Source: Tessaracoccus coleopterorum
GTDB lineage: Bacteria; Actinomycetota; Actinomycetes; Propionibacteriales; Propionibacteriaceae
DNA length: 64,000 bases
Assembly: GCF_011174705.1 (NCBI RefSeq)
Contig: NZ_JAANIJ010000001.1
Span: forward strand, 124,001 to 188,000
Direction: 5' to 3'
Shown here: piece after piece, positions 29,462 through 41,105 of the stretch
Layout: every line of letters starts with the position of its first letter
Position numbering within the stretch: the stretch's first letter is position 1
The notes under the pieces: generated by a model
The model's database searches: none
What the model was told of the DNA's origin: nothing
What the model saw: the letters and a program-made list of their open reading frames with translations, nothing else
Program-made: the position numbers and the translations under genes

Positions 29462-30418
29462 CGCGGCCACCGCGCGGCCATGAACACCGCACCGAGCGCG
29501 GCGACGATGGCGAACCCGAGCGCGACCGCGGCGTAGGTGGCGGTGATCGGCTTCTTCACGTCCTCGTAGCCGATGACCGATCCGATCTGCTTGTAGGCAC
29601 CCTCCAGCTGGCCCGCGCTCTCGGCGTCGACGGCCTCACCTCCCGACGCATCGGCGATCGCCTTCAGGGTGGCCGTGTCCGGGGCGACGTTCTCGCGCTG
29701 CCCATCCACGTCGACGAACCCGTTCTGGGTGCCGTAGGCGATGGTGAAGATCGGGATCTCCCGCGACTTCGCCTCGCGTGCCGCGTCACCGGGCGGGTCA
29801 CCCTCGGTGTTGGTGCCGTCGGAGAGCATCACGATCATCGCCGGGCCGCCTCCTCCTCGTCGCCCTGCGGTGCCTGGTCGACCGCCTTGAGGGCGCTCGT
29901 GATGGAGCCTCCGATGGCGGTGCCGTCAGCCAGTTCGAGCGCGGCGATGGCCCGTTCGGTCGCTCCGCGGTCGGTGGTGGGCGGGATGGCGATGGAGGGT
30001 CGACCCGACATGGCCACGACAGCGACGTTGTACGTGTCGGGCAGCGAGTACATGAACTCGGTGGCCGCCTGCTTGGCCGCGTCGAGCCGGTTGGGCTCGA
30101 CATCCTCAGCCGACATCGACAAAGAGGTGTCGACGATCATCACGACGGTGGCCCGCTCCCTCGGCACCTTCTCGGTGCCGAGCGGGTTGGCGTACGCGAG
30201 GCCGAGCGCGACCAGCGAGGCGAGCGACATGGCCACGAACAGGTGCCGCGTCCAGCGCCGCTGCGAGCCGACCACGCGGCCGAGCACACCGGTGTTGGTG
30301 AACCGCAGTGCGCGTCGGCCCTGAGTCGCAGGATGATCAGGTAGGCGATGATCAGGACGGGCAGCAGCGCGAGGGTCCACAGCCGCTCCGGGTTCTGGAA
30401 CTCGGGCACCCAGCTCAC
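29458..30418 (-). CDS. VWA-domain membrane protein, first copy (frameshifted)
   Basis: About 320 residues and clearly paralogous to the next gene: LWTLALLPVLIIAYLIIL, ATVVMIVDTSLSMSAEDVEPNRLDAAK (MIDAS DTSLS), MLSDGTNTEGDPPGD, FTIAYGTQNGFVDVDGQRE and the same C-terminal helix ALGFAIVAALGAVFMA. GTG 30418 lies four bases after the DUF58 stop. Breaks near 30320 and 29850. The tandem VWA pair after DUF58 is the Bat-type arrangement. Confidence 0.88.
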
Positions 30419-30422
30419 CTGC

Positions 30423-31442
30423 TCACCCCTGCGGGGGTTGATGCAGCACGGACGCCGTCCGGCGGTAGTTCAGCACGAAGCGGGCTATGTCGGCGACCCA
30501 GTCGCGGTCGGTGCGCAGCTGGATGTGGCCGGCGCCCGCGCGGCGCAGCGCCACCTTGATGCGTTCACGCTGCGCGGTGGTGGCTGCGTCCATCCGCCTA
30601 CGCGCGGCCTCGTCGGAGGTGTTGATGTAGCGGGAGAAATCGGTTTCCGGGTCGCGGATCAGCATCTCGCCGACATCGGGGAACTCGATCTCGTGCCGGT
30701 CGACGACCTCGACGGCCAGCACCTGGTTGCGCACTGCGAGGCGCCGGATGGCGCGCTCCCACTCGGGTGCCACGTTCGGGTCGAGCTCGGAGTCTCCGGG
30801 GTGAGGAAGTCGGAGACGACGACCCTCATGCCGCGGCGCCGCTCGGCGCGGGTCATCTGCTCGATCCCGTCACTGAGTTCGTTGGTGCCTATCGCATGGT
30901 CGGGCACGATGGGTTCCGTCAGGAGCTTGCGGAGCAGCCCGTAGAGCGCCGTGCGACCCGACCTGGCCTGGAAGCGTTTCACCTTGTCAGGGAGCATCAC
31001 CATGCCCCGAACCGGTCGCCCATCTTCTGGCTGAGGAAGCCGATGGTGGCGATGGCCGCGATGCCGAGGTCGCGCTTGGTGATGCCGTCCGTCCCCCAGT
31101 TCATGGACGGCGTCGCGTCGAGCAGCGCCCACACCTCGAGCTCCCGGTCGGCCATGGTGTCGCGGACGTGCGGGACGGTGGTGCGTGCCGTGACGGCCCA
31201 GTCCATCTTGCGGACGTCGTCCTGGCCTGGTTGGTAGACGCGGGCGTCGTTGGTGTCGGAGCCTGGCCCGGGCAGCAACCCGAGGTGGTCACCGTGCAGG
31301 AACCCCTCGAGCCTGCGCACGATCGTCAACTCGAGCCGACGCAGCGCCGCCTCGGGAGCCAGCTTGTTGAGCGGGATCGTCGGCCCCGAGGGGGACGCAG
31401 CACGGACATGGCCGCACCGCGACGATCGTCGGGCGCAAGCAT
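30423..31442 (-). CDS. DUF58 domain protein (frameshifted)
   Basis: About 340 residues. PLNKLAPEAALRRLELTIVRRLEGFLHGDHLGLLPGPGSD and ARVYQPGQDDVRKMDWAVTART are hallmarks of DUF58 proteins that follow MoxR. A VWA-like core (EVWALLDATPSMNWG) and the helical end NYRRTASVL follow. Start is uncertain: ATG 31442 (MLAPDDRRGAAMSVLR) or ATG 31409. Breaks near 31395, 31005 and 30790. Probably works with the MoxR ATPase on folding or assembly of partner proteins. Confidence 0.87.
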
Positions 31443-31497
31443 GGGCGGCCCTGCGGGGGCCGTGGAGGGTGAAGTCCGGCTGCTGGGGCACGGGTTC

Positions 31498-32562
<1,065 letters not shown>

Positions 32563-32685
32563 GCGACGCTCCTTACTCGATCGGTACCGCGTCAACGATA
32601 GCGCCCAACGCTGTGCAGCCAACCGGGACGACGCGGGGCAGGAACGGGACAGCCTGCTTGGCCCGATGTGGTTCGATAGGTGGCG

Positions 32686-33659
32686 ATGAGCACTGACGAT
32701 CGGCCCGGAGAGGGCGCGCACGAGGCCGATGAGGCCAGGCGCGCCCTGCCCTATGAGACCTTCGACGAGGTGGTCGAGCCCGATGGACCGGCTCTTCTGG
32801 ATACTCCGGAAGGCCGGTTCGGTGCCCCTGCGGAGTACGCGGCGATGCACCCCTGGATGAGAAGGACCCCGTCCGGGTCGGCGACTTCTGGCTCGATGCG
32901 CGTCTTGTGGCGACCCCTGCCGGCACGGCGTTCGTGGCGCATGAGGACGGCGGAGACTCCGTCATGGTGCTCCTCCTGTCCGCAGGTGCCGCGACCGACG
33001 CGGCGGCCCGCGCCCGCTTCTCGGGCGAGGTGAACGCCATGCACATCGACACGGTTGTGGCCCGCGGCGGACAGGGCCAGGCCGACGGCCGGATGGCCGT
33101 CCGGTTCCGCGGCGAGGAGGACGACCCGCAGCTGCCCTCGAAGGCGCCCCTGGCCCCCTGGGCCGCTCTCGCATTCGACGGCTCGAAGACGGCGGTGGAT
33201 GAGGCAGCGCGCATCCTGCTGGCAGTTGACCTCACGACCGCGCCCCCACTCAGCGAGCCGTCCGGCCCCGGCTTCCGGCTGCACTGGATCGACCGGACCC
33301 AGCACGGAGCGACGCGCGTGTGGCCCTCCCGTGGCCGGGCCGCACCGACCGCGCGGGCTGGATCACGATGCTTGTCAGCTTCCTGCTGATGGCGCTGATC
33401 TCCGCGTTGGCTCTGCTGCTGGCCATCCTTCTGTTTCAGAACCAGCCGCTGGTGGACGCCCCCAGCCGATCCCGTCGCCCGCGTCGGGGAGCGGCTCCGG
33501 ATCGCCCATGTCACCGAACCCGAGCCAGAGCGGCGGCCAGGGCTCCGTCTCCCCACGCCCGGCGATGGCGGCGGCCCGTACAGCGAGACGCCGTCGATGA
33601 GCCGTCCCGACGGAAACGAGTCCGGGCCCGGTAAGCCCTCCCCGAACCCGAAGCTCTAG
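32686..33659 (+). CDS. Single-pass membrane protein of unknown function (frameshifted)
   Basis: About 323 residues. ATG 32686 follows GATAGGTGGCG; a GTG six bases earlier is also possible. The N-terminal 230 residues form a soluble domain (RALPYETFDEVVEPDGPALL, GDFWLDARLVATPAG, HIDTVVARGGQGQADGRMAVRF, LAPWAALAFDGSKTAVDEAARIL). Then a membrane helix (WITMLVSFLLMALISALALLLAILLF) and a Ser/Pro/Gly-rich tail ending KPSPNPKL. Breaks near 32860, 33330 and 33465. Divergent from the MoxR operon. Family not recognised. Confidence 0.6.
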
Positions 33660-33686
33660 CTCCCGCTATGCTGTCGGACTGTGCTG

Positions 33687-33760
33687 GGGGCGTTAGCTCA
33701 GCCGGTTAGAGCAGCGGACTCATAATCCGCCCGTCGCGGGTTCGAGCCCCGCACGCCCCA
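33687..33760 (+). tRNA. tRNA with CAT anticodon, probably elongator Met (or Ile2)
   Basis: Cloverleaf: acceptor GGGGCGT/ACGCCCC, D arm GCTC/GAGC, anticodon stem GCGGA/TCCGC with loop CTCATAA, T loop TTCGAGC, discriminator A, CCA not encoded. The anticodon loop matches elongator tRNA-Met; tRNA-Ile2 with lysidine at position 34 has the same DNA anticodon and cannot be excluded by eye. It is not an initiator, since the anticodon stem lacks the three G-C pairs. Confidence 0.93.
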
Positions 33761-33805
33761 CCCCGAGGCGCAATTGCGCCGTGACCCCGCCGGCAGGAGG
33801 GTGTC

Positions 33806-34913
33806 CTACCGCCCGGTGAGGCTGAACCGGGTCAGGACGGCCTTGTGGTCGGTCGGCCACGGGCCCTCGGCGTCAGGATCTCGTCGGAACTGTCGTCTTC
33901 CACGCGTTCGCTCCGGACGATGGAGGACTGCGGCCCGACCACCGTTGACGAATCGATCGTGAGCCGCTCATCCGGCAGGGCGAAGATGTAGTCGATGCGG
34001 TCGCGCTCGTCCGCCTCGGGTGCCCACGTGAGCTTGTCGATCGCGAAACCCTCGTTGTCCGACGGCCAGGTGAAGCCGGGGTTGGCCACCGGATCCGGAT
34101 GAACCTGCCGGTAGGTGTCCACCAGGCCCGCGTCCAGCAGCCTCTGGGTGGTCTGCCACCTGATGATCACGCCGTTGTGGTCGAAGAGGTCGGCCGCCTC
34201 GGCCGTCCAGTCCTCTGCCGACGGCTCATTGAAGTCACCACCGAGGATGACGATCCGGCCGGCAGTGCGCTCGACGTCGATGTCCGCGAGCACCTCCTCT
34301 GCCGCTGCCGGGCGCCCGGACGCCTCGTTGGCGGCGAGCACCTGCCCGACATCGGTCACCGGGGCGTCCAGCCGGTCCCAGCCGCCCCAGCCGTCCGGCC
34401 AGTCTCCCTTGATCTTCCCGCCGTAGCCACGTGGCAGGTAGGTCGTGTACCAGCGGTACTCGAGGTGCCCGCCGTAGACGGCGACCTCGGTGCCGTTGAC
34501 GTTGATGACCGCCTTCGACCACCACGGCCCCACCTCCGCCGTGGAGATGATCGGGTAACGCGAGACGATGCCCACGTCGGTGCCGATGAAGTGGTCGTAG
34601 CCGAGCAGCCGGCCCACTTTGGCCGGCGCACGCCCAACCTCGGGCATGAACGTCACATCGGCATCGGTCTCGCGGATGATGTCGGCGATCGCCTGTGCGC
34701 CGTCCCGGATCTGCGAGCCACCGTGCCACAGGTTGAAGGTGAGAACGTTGAGGCCACTCACGCCGTCGACCACCGGCCTCGGGGCGCGGGTTCCGCAGCA
34801 GGCAGACGCAGTTCGTCATACACGCGCCAGGCCCCCATCCCGGTGAGCACCACGAGCACGGCGGCGACCCCGAGAAGCAGCCATCGGACCACTCGTGGCG
34901 CGGTGCGGAGCAT
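33806..34913 (-). CDS. Endonuclease/exonuclease/phosphatase-family protein, membrane-anchored (frameshifted)
   Basis: About 369 residues. N-terminal membrane anchor (VVRWLLLGVAAVLVVLTGMG), then the EEP fold: NVLTFNLWHGG, FMPEVGRAP (metal-binding Glu), GIVSRYPI, VYGGHLEY, VILGGDFNEPS, DRIDYIFALP and, after a break at 33870, PTDHKAVLTRFSL with the catalytic His. Such proteins hydrolyse phosphodiesters, for example in nucleic acids or sphingolipids. The substrate cannot be told. It begins three bases after the DUF222/HNH gene. A second break lies near 34790. Confidence 0.87.
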
Positions 34914-34916
34914 CCT

Positions 34917-36489
34917 TCACCAGCCCTTTTGATCAGGTGCCCGGAGGCTATCACCCCGCAGCGATGGCAGAGGTGTGGTGCGGCGAGGTCGATCCGGCCT
35001 CGGCAGGCAAGGAGGGCGCCGGTGACTTCTCGTCCTGTTCGGGGTGCCAGGGGTTCGGTTCGTCTTTGGCGGGAGTCGTGTGGGGGGTGGTGGGAGCAGA
35101 GTTCTCCGGTTGAGGGCGGGGCCGCCGCTTGGGGTCACATCACCAGCGGACGGTTGCTTCTGCTTCGACCCGGCCGGCGTCGTGGTTGGTAGGGGTGGGA
35201 GGGTCTTGCCTGGCCTCTGGTGTTTCTTGTGCCGTGTCGGTTTGCGTTCCGGGTCGATCGTGACCGGTGGATACAGCACGGGGAGCCCGTCTTCGGGTCG
35301 ATGATCACCAACCACTGATACTCCGGTGCCTTGTTCGGGTCGGGTTCGACCACGCGGTGGTGGTGGGGGCACAGGAGGACGCCGTTGGTGAGTCTGGATC
35401 GGCCGCCTGCCCACCAGGGCACGATGTGGTGGGCGTCGCAGCTGGCCCAGGAGATGGTGCAGCCGGGGAACGCGCAGCCCTGGTCACGGCGGTTCAGGGC
35501 GATGCGGATGTGTTTGGGGAATGTGCGGCTTTCGCGGCCCACGTCCAATGGTTGTGATGCGGTCCCGAGGACGGCGGGGATGATCCCTGCGTCGCAGGCG
35601 ATGCTTCTGGCTCTTGCGGGGTGATGTCCTCGCCTGTGCCGGTGAGTGTGGCGTGCCCGATCCCTTCGAGGAGGGTGTCGTAGCTGAGCGTGATGATCAC
35701 GCGGGGCCGGTCGCCGCCGTTGTCGGGAGGTTCCCGGTCGCTGCGGCGATCCCGAGGAGTCGTTCCAGCGCGTCGGCGCGGCGGGCAGCTCTTGCGGGGC
35801 CGGGCCTGCGTCTTTGTAGGTGGCGGCGGAGGGCATCAACGCATCCAGCTGTGTCAGTAGCGTGGCGCCGACCACGGGGTGACTTTCCCTGCGATCCGCA
35901 TCGATCCGTGATGATCGGGCTCCACGGTGAGGAACCGTTCCTGCTGCGCGAGCCGCTCCTCCCGCTGGAGGCGTTCGGCCTCCCGCTCCTCGGCGGCGTC
36001 CGGGTCGAGGAGTTCGGTGATCCGGCGGGCCATCTCGGCCAGGTCGATGGGGTCGAACCTGTCGGCGTGGTCGACCAGCAGCTCCTGTGCCCGGGTCATG
36101 TCGTCGACTCCCAGCGGGGAGTGTCTCAGCACGCGTACCACGGCCTGGACCTGGGACAACGACATGGTCCCGGCCCGTAATGCGGCGCCGATGCGCGGGT
36201 AGCGGTCGGCCAACTCGGCCGCGAGTTTGTACTGCGCGGTGGCTTCGCGGCGGGTGACTGTGTTCGTCTCGTGGAGGTGGTCGACGGCGTTGAACACGGC
36301 TGGTGGGGTGTCGAGGGACAGGTGGTGCAGTTCGTCGAGGTAGATCCCGCAGAGTTGGTCGGCGACCCGCTTCAGGTGGGTCAGTGCGGTGGCGCGGTGT
36401 TCGATGGGCATGTTGGACAGTCGCGCGGCCACGTCGGCGGGGAGGTGGTCGAGATCCTCCAGGCCATCGGTGACCACCGTGTCTTCCAT
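34917..36489 (-). CDS. DUF222 and HNH endonuclease domain protein (frameshifted)
   Basis: About 524 residues of the 13E12-repeat-like family common in actinobacteria. DUF222 part: DHLPADVAARLSNMPIEHRA, YPRIGAALRAGTMSLSQVQAVV and PIDLAEMARRITELLDPD. The C-terminal third carries HNH: GCAFPGCTISWASCDAHHIVPWWAGG and NGVLLCPHHHRVVE, with the His-Asn-His arrangement and zinc cysteines. The last 100 residues are Pro/Arg/Thr-rich and disordered. Breaks near 35880, 35720, 35620 and 35290. Members often occur in many copies and may derive from mobile introns. No flanking repeats are visible here. Confidence 0.87.
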
Positions 36490-36778
36490 GGACCTATTCT
36501 ATCGGTATTGGAACGCGGATTGAAGACCTTGCCGCCTACTATCTTTACTATTTTTGATTTCGGTCTATTCGGTGTCTGCGCCCGTCATCGGTCTGTGTGG
36601 CTGGGTGTCGGGCGGATGATCCGGTTCTGATCCATGGTTTGTACGATTCGATGTTTCTGGTCGGGTATTCGATCACGGGCCGGGTGCTTGGGGTCGGTTT
36701 GTCTGGGTAAGTCGGCCCGTCGGTCGGCGTCAGGACCGTCGAGGTCCCGTTCCGCCGAGCGGGGCGCTATACGCGTCG
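36490..36778. other. AT-richer intergenic stretch
   Basis: 289 bases, visibly lower in GC than the rest (for example TACTATCTTTACTATTTTTGATT at 36537-36559). No gene, RNA or repeat can be supported. It presumably contains the promoter of the DUF222/HNH gene and the 3' region of the araC-type gene. Confidence 0.45.
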
Positions 36779-37705
36779 CTACATCAGCGCCCCCTGGCCG
36801 CTCCGGGCAGTAGCGCGGTAGCGCCGGGGTGTCGTGCCGGTCTCGGCCCTGAACTGACGGTTGAAGTTCGACAGGTTTCCGAACCCGACCAGGTAGCAGA
36901 TCTCTGAGATCGGCATCGAGGTCGAGGCCAGCAGGTGGCAGGCTCTGATGATCCGCAACCGTCGGACCATCTGGACGAACCCCGCCCTGCGGCCTCGGTG
37001 AAGAAGCGGGAGAACGCGGACGGCGACATTCCGACGATGGCGGCGACCTCCGGAGGCGGAGCTCCTCATCCAGATGTGCGGTGATGTGATCCAGTGCCGT
37101 GTTGATGCGCAGCTGCACCGTGGGATCGGAGGTGGCCACCGCCGACGTGCTCGACAACTCGCGCCGCTCATCCGAGGGGCAGCGGGACATCACGGTGAAC
37201 AGGTGAAACAGGTGGTGCAGGCGCTCGATCCCGGCGGTCCTTCCGACCAGCTCAAGGATGCGCGCCCCGGTCGCCGCCGTTGCCCCGAAGTACTCCACTC
37301 CCCGATCGGCGGACTCGACCAGTCGGACCGCCTCCATGGCCTCCGGTGCCACCTCGGACAGGCCACGCAGACTGTCGGGATGGATCTGGAGCACGACGTC
37401 ACGCCCGGGTAGCGACTCCCCGGCGACAGGTCGCTTATCCAGTTGTGCGGGAGATGCGAGCCGACCAGCGCAAGGTGCCCCGCCTCGAACCTCCCAACGT
37501 GGTCCCCGACGAATGCCAGCCCGGTGCCCGCCCGGATCAGGTGGATCTCCACCTCGGGGTGCGTGTGCCAGCGCGCAAGCGGATGCGGGTAGGCATGCTC
37601 GTGCCAGCGCACCATGCTGTCGATGTCGGGAACGACGACCTCTCGGCTCGGTGGGCGCAGCCCCGGCAGGGACGCCCCACCGGGTTGCGGGTCCGTTGTG
37701 CCCAC
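36779..37705 (-). CDS. AraC-family regulator with cupin sensor (frameshifted)
   Basis: About 309 residues. I chose GTG 37705 (VGTTDPQPGGASLPGL) because GGGGGAGGG lies just upstream; an in-frame TTG at 37753 would be longer but lacks a site. Cupin part: WHTHPEVEIHLIRAGTGLAFVGDHVGRFEAGHLALVG, HNWISDL. DNA-binding part: VGMSPSAFSRFFTEAAG, FVQMVRRLRIIRACHLLAST, ISEICYLVGFGNLSNFNRQF, GTTPRRYR. Break near 37050. Divergent from the polyol-type transporter and dehydrogenase genes, which it probably controls. Confidence 0.9.
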
Positions 37706-37872
37706 GCCCTCCCCCTTCTCCCCGCGCGGGCCGAATGCCACCCGCGATGACAAAAACGTATCAGTTGATGGGCATCGGCGACGCTAGAAGCGGCGGCCGG
37801 ACGGATCGAGATGGTGGCGATCCACTTCCATCGCGGCCATTGCAGGTCGCGGACCAATCCAGAGGTGATGCA

Positions 37873-38584
37873 ATGTCGCTCGGCCTACCCCGCCCCCTCA
37901 TCGTCGGCTACCTCGCCGTCGCCCTGTTCATGACAGGCGACGGCTTCGAGCTCACGTTCCTGTCCAAGTACCTCGTCGACCTCGGCCACTCCCAGGTCGA
38001 TGCGGCCCTCGTGTTCAGCGTGTACGGCCTTCGGGTTGTCGGAGTGGATGCGGATCTGGGGCCTGATGTTCGCGGTGACCATCTTCACCAACATCGCCTG
38101 GGGCCGCATCGGCGACCGCTTCGGATGGATGCGCCAGATGCGCTGGTACGGCTGCCTCAGCTGCGCGGTCGCAACCCTCGCCTTCTACTACATCCCGCTC
38201 TGGTTCGGCCACAACATGGCGCTGATGAATGCGGCAGCCATCCTACTCGGTGTCGGGGTCTCGGCGTTTGTGCCGATGGGCGCGGTGTTCGCGGCGCTCG
38301 CCCCGGCGCATCCAGGGGCTGCGATCTCTGCGCACAACCTGGCGGCGGGTGTCTCGACCTTCCTCGGCCCGGCCATCGCCACGGTTCTGCTGCCCTCCGT
38401 CGGCGCGGCCGGCGTGTGCTGGACGTACGCCGTCTTGTACATCGTTGCCTCGGTGGTCACCTGCTTCATCCACCCACCGCAGCCGGGCATCACCGCAGGC
38501 CGTGCCCCGCGCACTGTGTCCGCCTCCTCACCGCGCGCCGGGCTCAACCTCGCCCCGGCCGCCTCCACCGTCCACCAGAACTGA
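37873..38584 (+). pseudogene. MFS polyol transporter (RbtT/DalT-like) with large internal deletion
   Basis: The first part (LIVGYLAVALFMTGDGFELTFLSKYLVDLGHSQ through ALVFSVYG) matches the N-terminal helices of ribitol/arabinitol transporters. The second part (AFGLSEWMRIWGLMFAVTIFTNIAWGRIGDRFGW through to VCWTYAVLYIVASVV) matches their C-terminal half. Normal members have about 430 residues; only about 237 are encoded here, so roughly 200 codons (helices 3-6 and the central loop) are absent at about 38028. A single-base error cannot explain this. Either a true deletion inactivates the gene or the assembly has lost about 600 bases. ATG 37873 (MSLGLPRP) follows AGAGGTG. Confidence 0.8.
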
Positions 38585-38597
38585 TCGGAACCCACCC

Positions 38598-39667
38598 ATG
38601 ACCGTCACCGCCACCCCGTCCCCAGCATCGCCTCCCATCAGCTCCACCATGCGCCGTGCGCTCGCCGAACCGCTGACCGGTGTCAGGATCGAGGAACATC
38701 GCATCCCCACCCCGCATCGGGCGAGGCGCTGATCGCCACGCGGCTGGTCGGAATCTGTGGCTCGGACACCCACGCCATCGCCGGGCATCATCCCTTCCTG
38801 ACGAGCCCCTACGTGCCTGGGCATGAGGCCGTCGGGTCGTGGTGGGGCTCGGGAGGCCACCACCGGTCCCGAGGTCGGTCAGCGGGTGCTGCTCAAGCCG
38901 AATGTGGCCTGCGGCACGTGCGTCAACTGCATTGCCGGACGCAGCAACGCCTGCGAGACCCTGGCCTGGATCGGCTGCGATCCCTCCCGCAGGCTCTCGG
39001 GGCAATGGCCGACTACTTCGTCGCCCCGTCGGCAAACCTGTTCCCCATCCCGGAGGACGTGGACGACACCACCGCGGCGCTCATCGAATGCCTCTCCACC
39101 CCCGTGCATGCCGTGCGGATCGCGGGCGACCTGACGGGAGCACGCGTCGTGGTGCTCGGGGCCGGAACCATCGGGATCCTGACGCTGGTGGCGGCACGCC
39201 GGGCTGGTGCCTCAGTCGTGGCCGTCACGGACACGGATGCGGGCAAGCTCGCGAGGGCCCTCCGGGTCGGCGCCGACGCAGCCGTCGATGCGACCGCCGA
39301 TGATGTGGACAGTCGGCTCATCGCCGCGCTCGGCGGCCCCGCCGATGTGGTGCTCGACTGCGTTGCTTCGGAGCGATCCATGAACCAGGGCATCTGCCTG
39401 TTGCGCCGCGCCGGGACCCTGCTGGTGGTCGGCGTGCCGCCCCGCTCAGCCGCACTGCCGATGCCGATCGTCCAGGACTGGGAGATCCGGATCCAGGGCT
39501 GCGCCGCATACACCGAGGAGGATGTCGACACCTCGATCGGCATCGCGCTGGCCGGCGGACTTCCGGTGGATGAGCTCGTTTCCGCAACGTACCCTCTCGA
39601 CGACATCGGTCAGGCATTCCGCGCCGCCGCCTCCGACTGTTCGGGCAAGGTCCTCGTCGCACCGTGA
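38598..39667 (+). CDS. Zinc-dependent alcohol (polyol) dehydrogenase, MDR family (frameshifted)
   Basis: About 357 residues. Catalytic zinc site: VGICGSDTHAIAGHHP and VPGHEAVG. Structural zinc cysteines: NVACGTCVNCIAGRSNACE. Cofactor-binding VVLGAGTIGILTLVAA, followed by VTDTDAGKLARALRVGA. Breaks near 38720, 38845 and 39000. With the polyol-type transporter 13 bases upstream and the AraC regulator, it probably oxidises a pentitol or hexitol such as arabinitol. The exact substrate is inferred. Confidence 0.88.
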
Positions 39668-39682
39668 TGGCCGCTCCACCGC

Positions 39683-40322
39683 CTACCCGACGGGATCGGT
39701 CCCCTGCATCGCGGTGACGGGTTGGCGCAGCACCGTGCGCAGACGTTCGGGGCCGCCCTGCGGGCGTCGCTCAGGTAGATCTCGTGGTGCAGGCCCGCCA
39801 TCCGCAGGCCGTGCTCCGGGATGAACCCGTGGTGCATGCGCTCGAGCACCGGGCCCTCGGCGTCGAACGGGCCGACATGCAGCGTCTGGACGCACAGCCC
39901 CTCCGAGAGGGTTTCGAGGCGGATGTCGTCAAGGCGCCTGGGCCTGTCCTTCGCCCCGGCCTGCCCGATGGCGGTCGGAAACGAGCCATCGTCGATCCAG
40001 CCGGGCACCATCAGCATCAGCGTCCAGTTCCAGCGTGACTTGTCACGCGCCACGGTGAACGTGTCCATGTCGTCGGCCCACCACAGGCCCTCGAGCGGTG
40101 GGACGACGTAGTCGCGCCCCAGTTCGCGCTTGCTGATGAACTTCAGCTTGTAGGCCACCGGATACAGCGCGCCGATGGCGTCCCGGTAGGCGGGAGAGGT
40201 GTTGGGGTCGCCGTGGCCGTCGACCATCAGATACCGCAGGTCGGGCACCTCGACGATGCGGAAGCCACCCGGGGAGCCTGATAGCTGTCGAGGGACTTCT
40301 TGAAGTCGATTTTGTCGATCAC
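39683..40322 (-). CDS. GyrI-like small-molecule-binding domain protein (frameshifted)
   Basis: About 212 residues. GTG 40322 (VIDKIDFKKSLDSYQ) has GGGAGCGGG upstream. VEVPDLRYLMVDGHGDPN, YPVAYKLKF, PLEGLWWADD, WNWTLMLMVPGWI, CVQTLHVGPFDAEGPVLERMH and HEIYLSDARR define the GyrI-like family that binds small hydrophobic or cationic compounds, in some cases hydrolysing or sequestering them. Breaks near 40275 and 39755. Confidence 0.87.
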
Positions 40323-40389
40323 GTGGGCACCCGCTCCCTGGGTTCGGCTATCCCAACCCTAATGACCGCCGGGGCGCCCGGCGTTCCCG

Positions 40390-40883
40390 TCACCCGAGTT
40401 CCGGGCCGTGTTGCCTGAACACCGCGTCCCTGACCCGCTCGGCGGGTTCCCAGAGACCCCACCGGCTCCGCGTCTGGACGGGTTCGGCGAGCGCCACCGG
40501 GTCGGTGAGCACGAAGTGCTGGTGGGAGCGGCGTGCCCAGGGCGAGCACATCTGGATCGCGCGGCCGAACTGGTCCTCTCCGCACCACGAGGCGTCGTGA
40601 CAGTCGACGAGGCGTGCCACCCGATGATCGCGCCGAGCTCGAAATGGCGCGGTGCGTCCACCCACGCCGGAGCGACCCGCGGGAGTTGCCGGAGCGCCGA
40701 CACATCCGGCGAGTACGGCGCGAAGATCGCCACCATGCCCCGGTACGCGGTCGGGAGCAGCCGGTTCTCGACGTCCTTGTCCTCGTGGAGAATCTGCCAT
40801 GCCCAGGGCTGCCGGACACTCAGCACGCGCAGCGGAACGCTCTGCTGCATCGGGCCGGTGGGCGTGGTCGCGGAGCTGGTCAC
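40390..40883 (-). CDS. ASCH-domain protein (frameshifted)
   Basis: About 165 residues. VLSVRQPWAWQILHEDKDVENR, YRGMVAIFAPY, LGAIIGW and QHFVLTDPVALAEPVQTRSRWGLWEP are typical of the ASCH (PUA-like) RNA-binding fold. GTG 40883 has CAGGCTGAA upstream. One break near 40610. Some ASCH proteins act as amidohydrolases on modified cytidine. No catalytic residue can be fixed here. Confidence 0.82.
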
Positions 40884-40963
40884 TTCAGCCTGCCTTCCGA
40901 CGCGGGCCGGAGACTTCCGGACATGCCGAGGGACGGCCCTTGATCAGTGTGGTTACAGTGCGA

Positions 40964-40995
40964 GGCCGGACCGGCCAAGACAGGCCGGTCCGGCC
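40964..40995 (-). terminator. GC-rich perfect hairpin downstream of otsB
   Basis: GGCCGGACCGGCC, loop AAGACA, GGCCGGTCCGGCC: 13 perfect pairs. It lies 110 bases past the otsB stop and before the ASCH gene, both on the minus strand. No T-run, so termination is only probable. Confidence 0.5.
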
Positions 40996-41105
40996 CGGAC
41001 GACGTTGTCCTGCACATGCCCGTAGTCTAGGAAGCCCCTCGCGCCTGTCAGCCCGGGGTCGCCGAATGTCACCAAATCGTGACCTTGCACCCGCCGCCGT
41101 CCCTC

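Noticed and set aside
34917-36489. Possible mobile element around the DUF222/HNH gene
   Set aside because: No terminal repeats, target duplication, transposase or integrase can be seen; HNH proteins of this family are usual chromosomal genes in actinobacteria.
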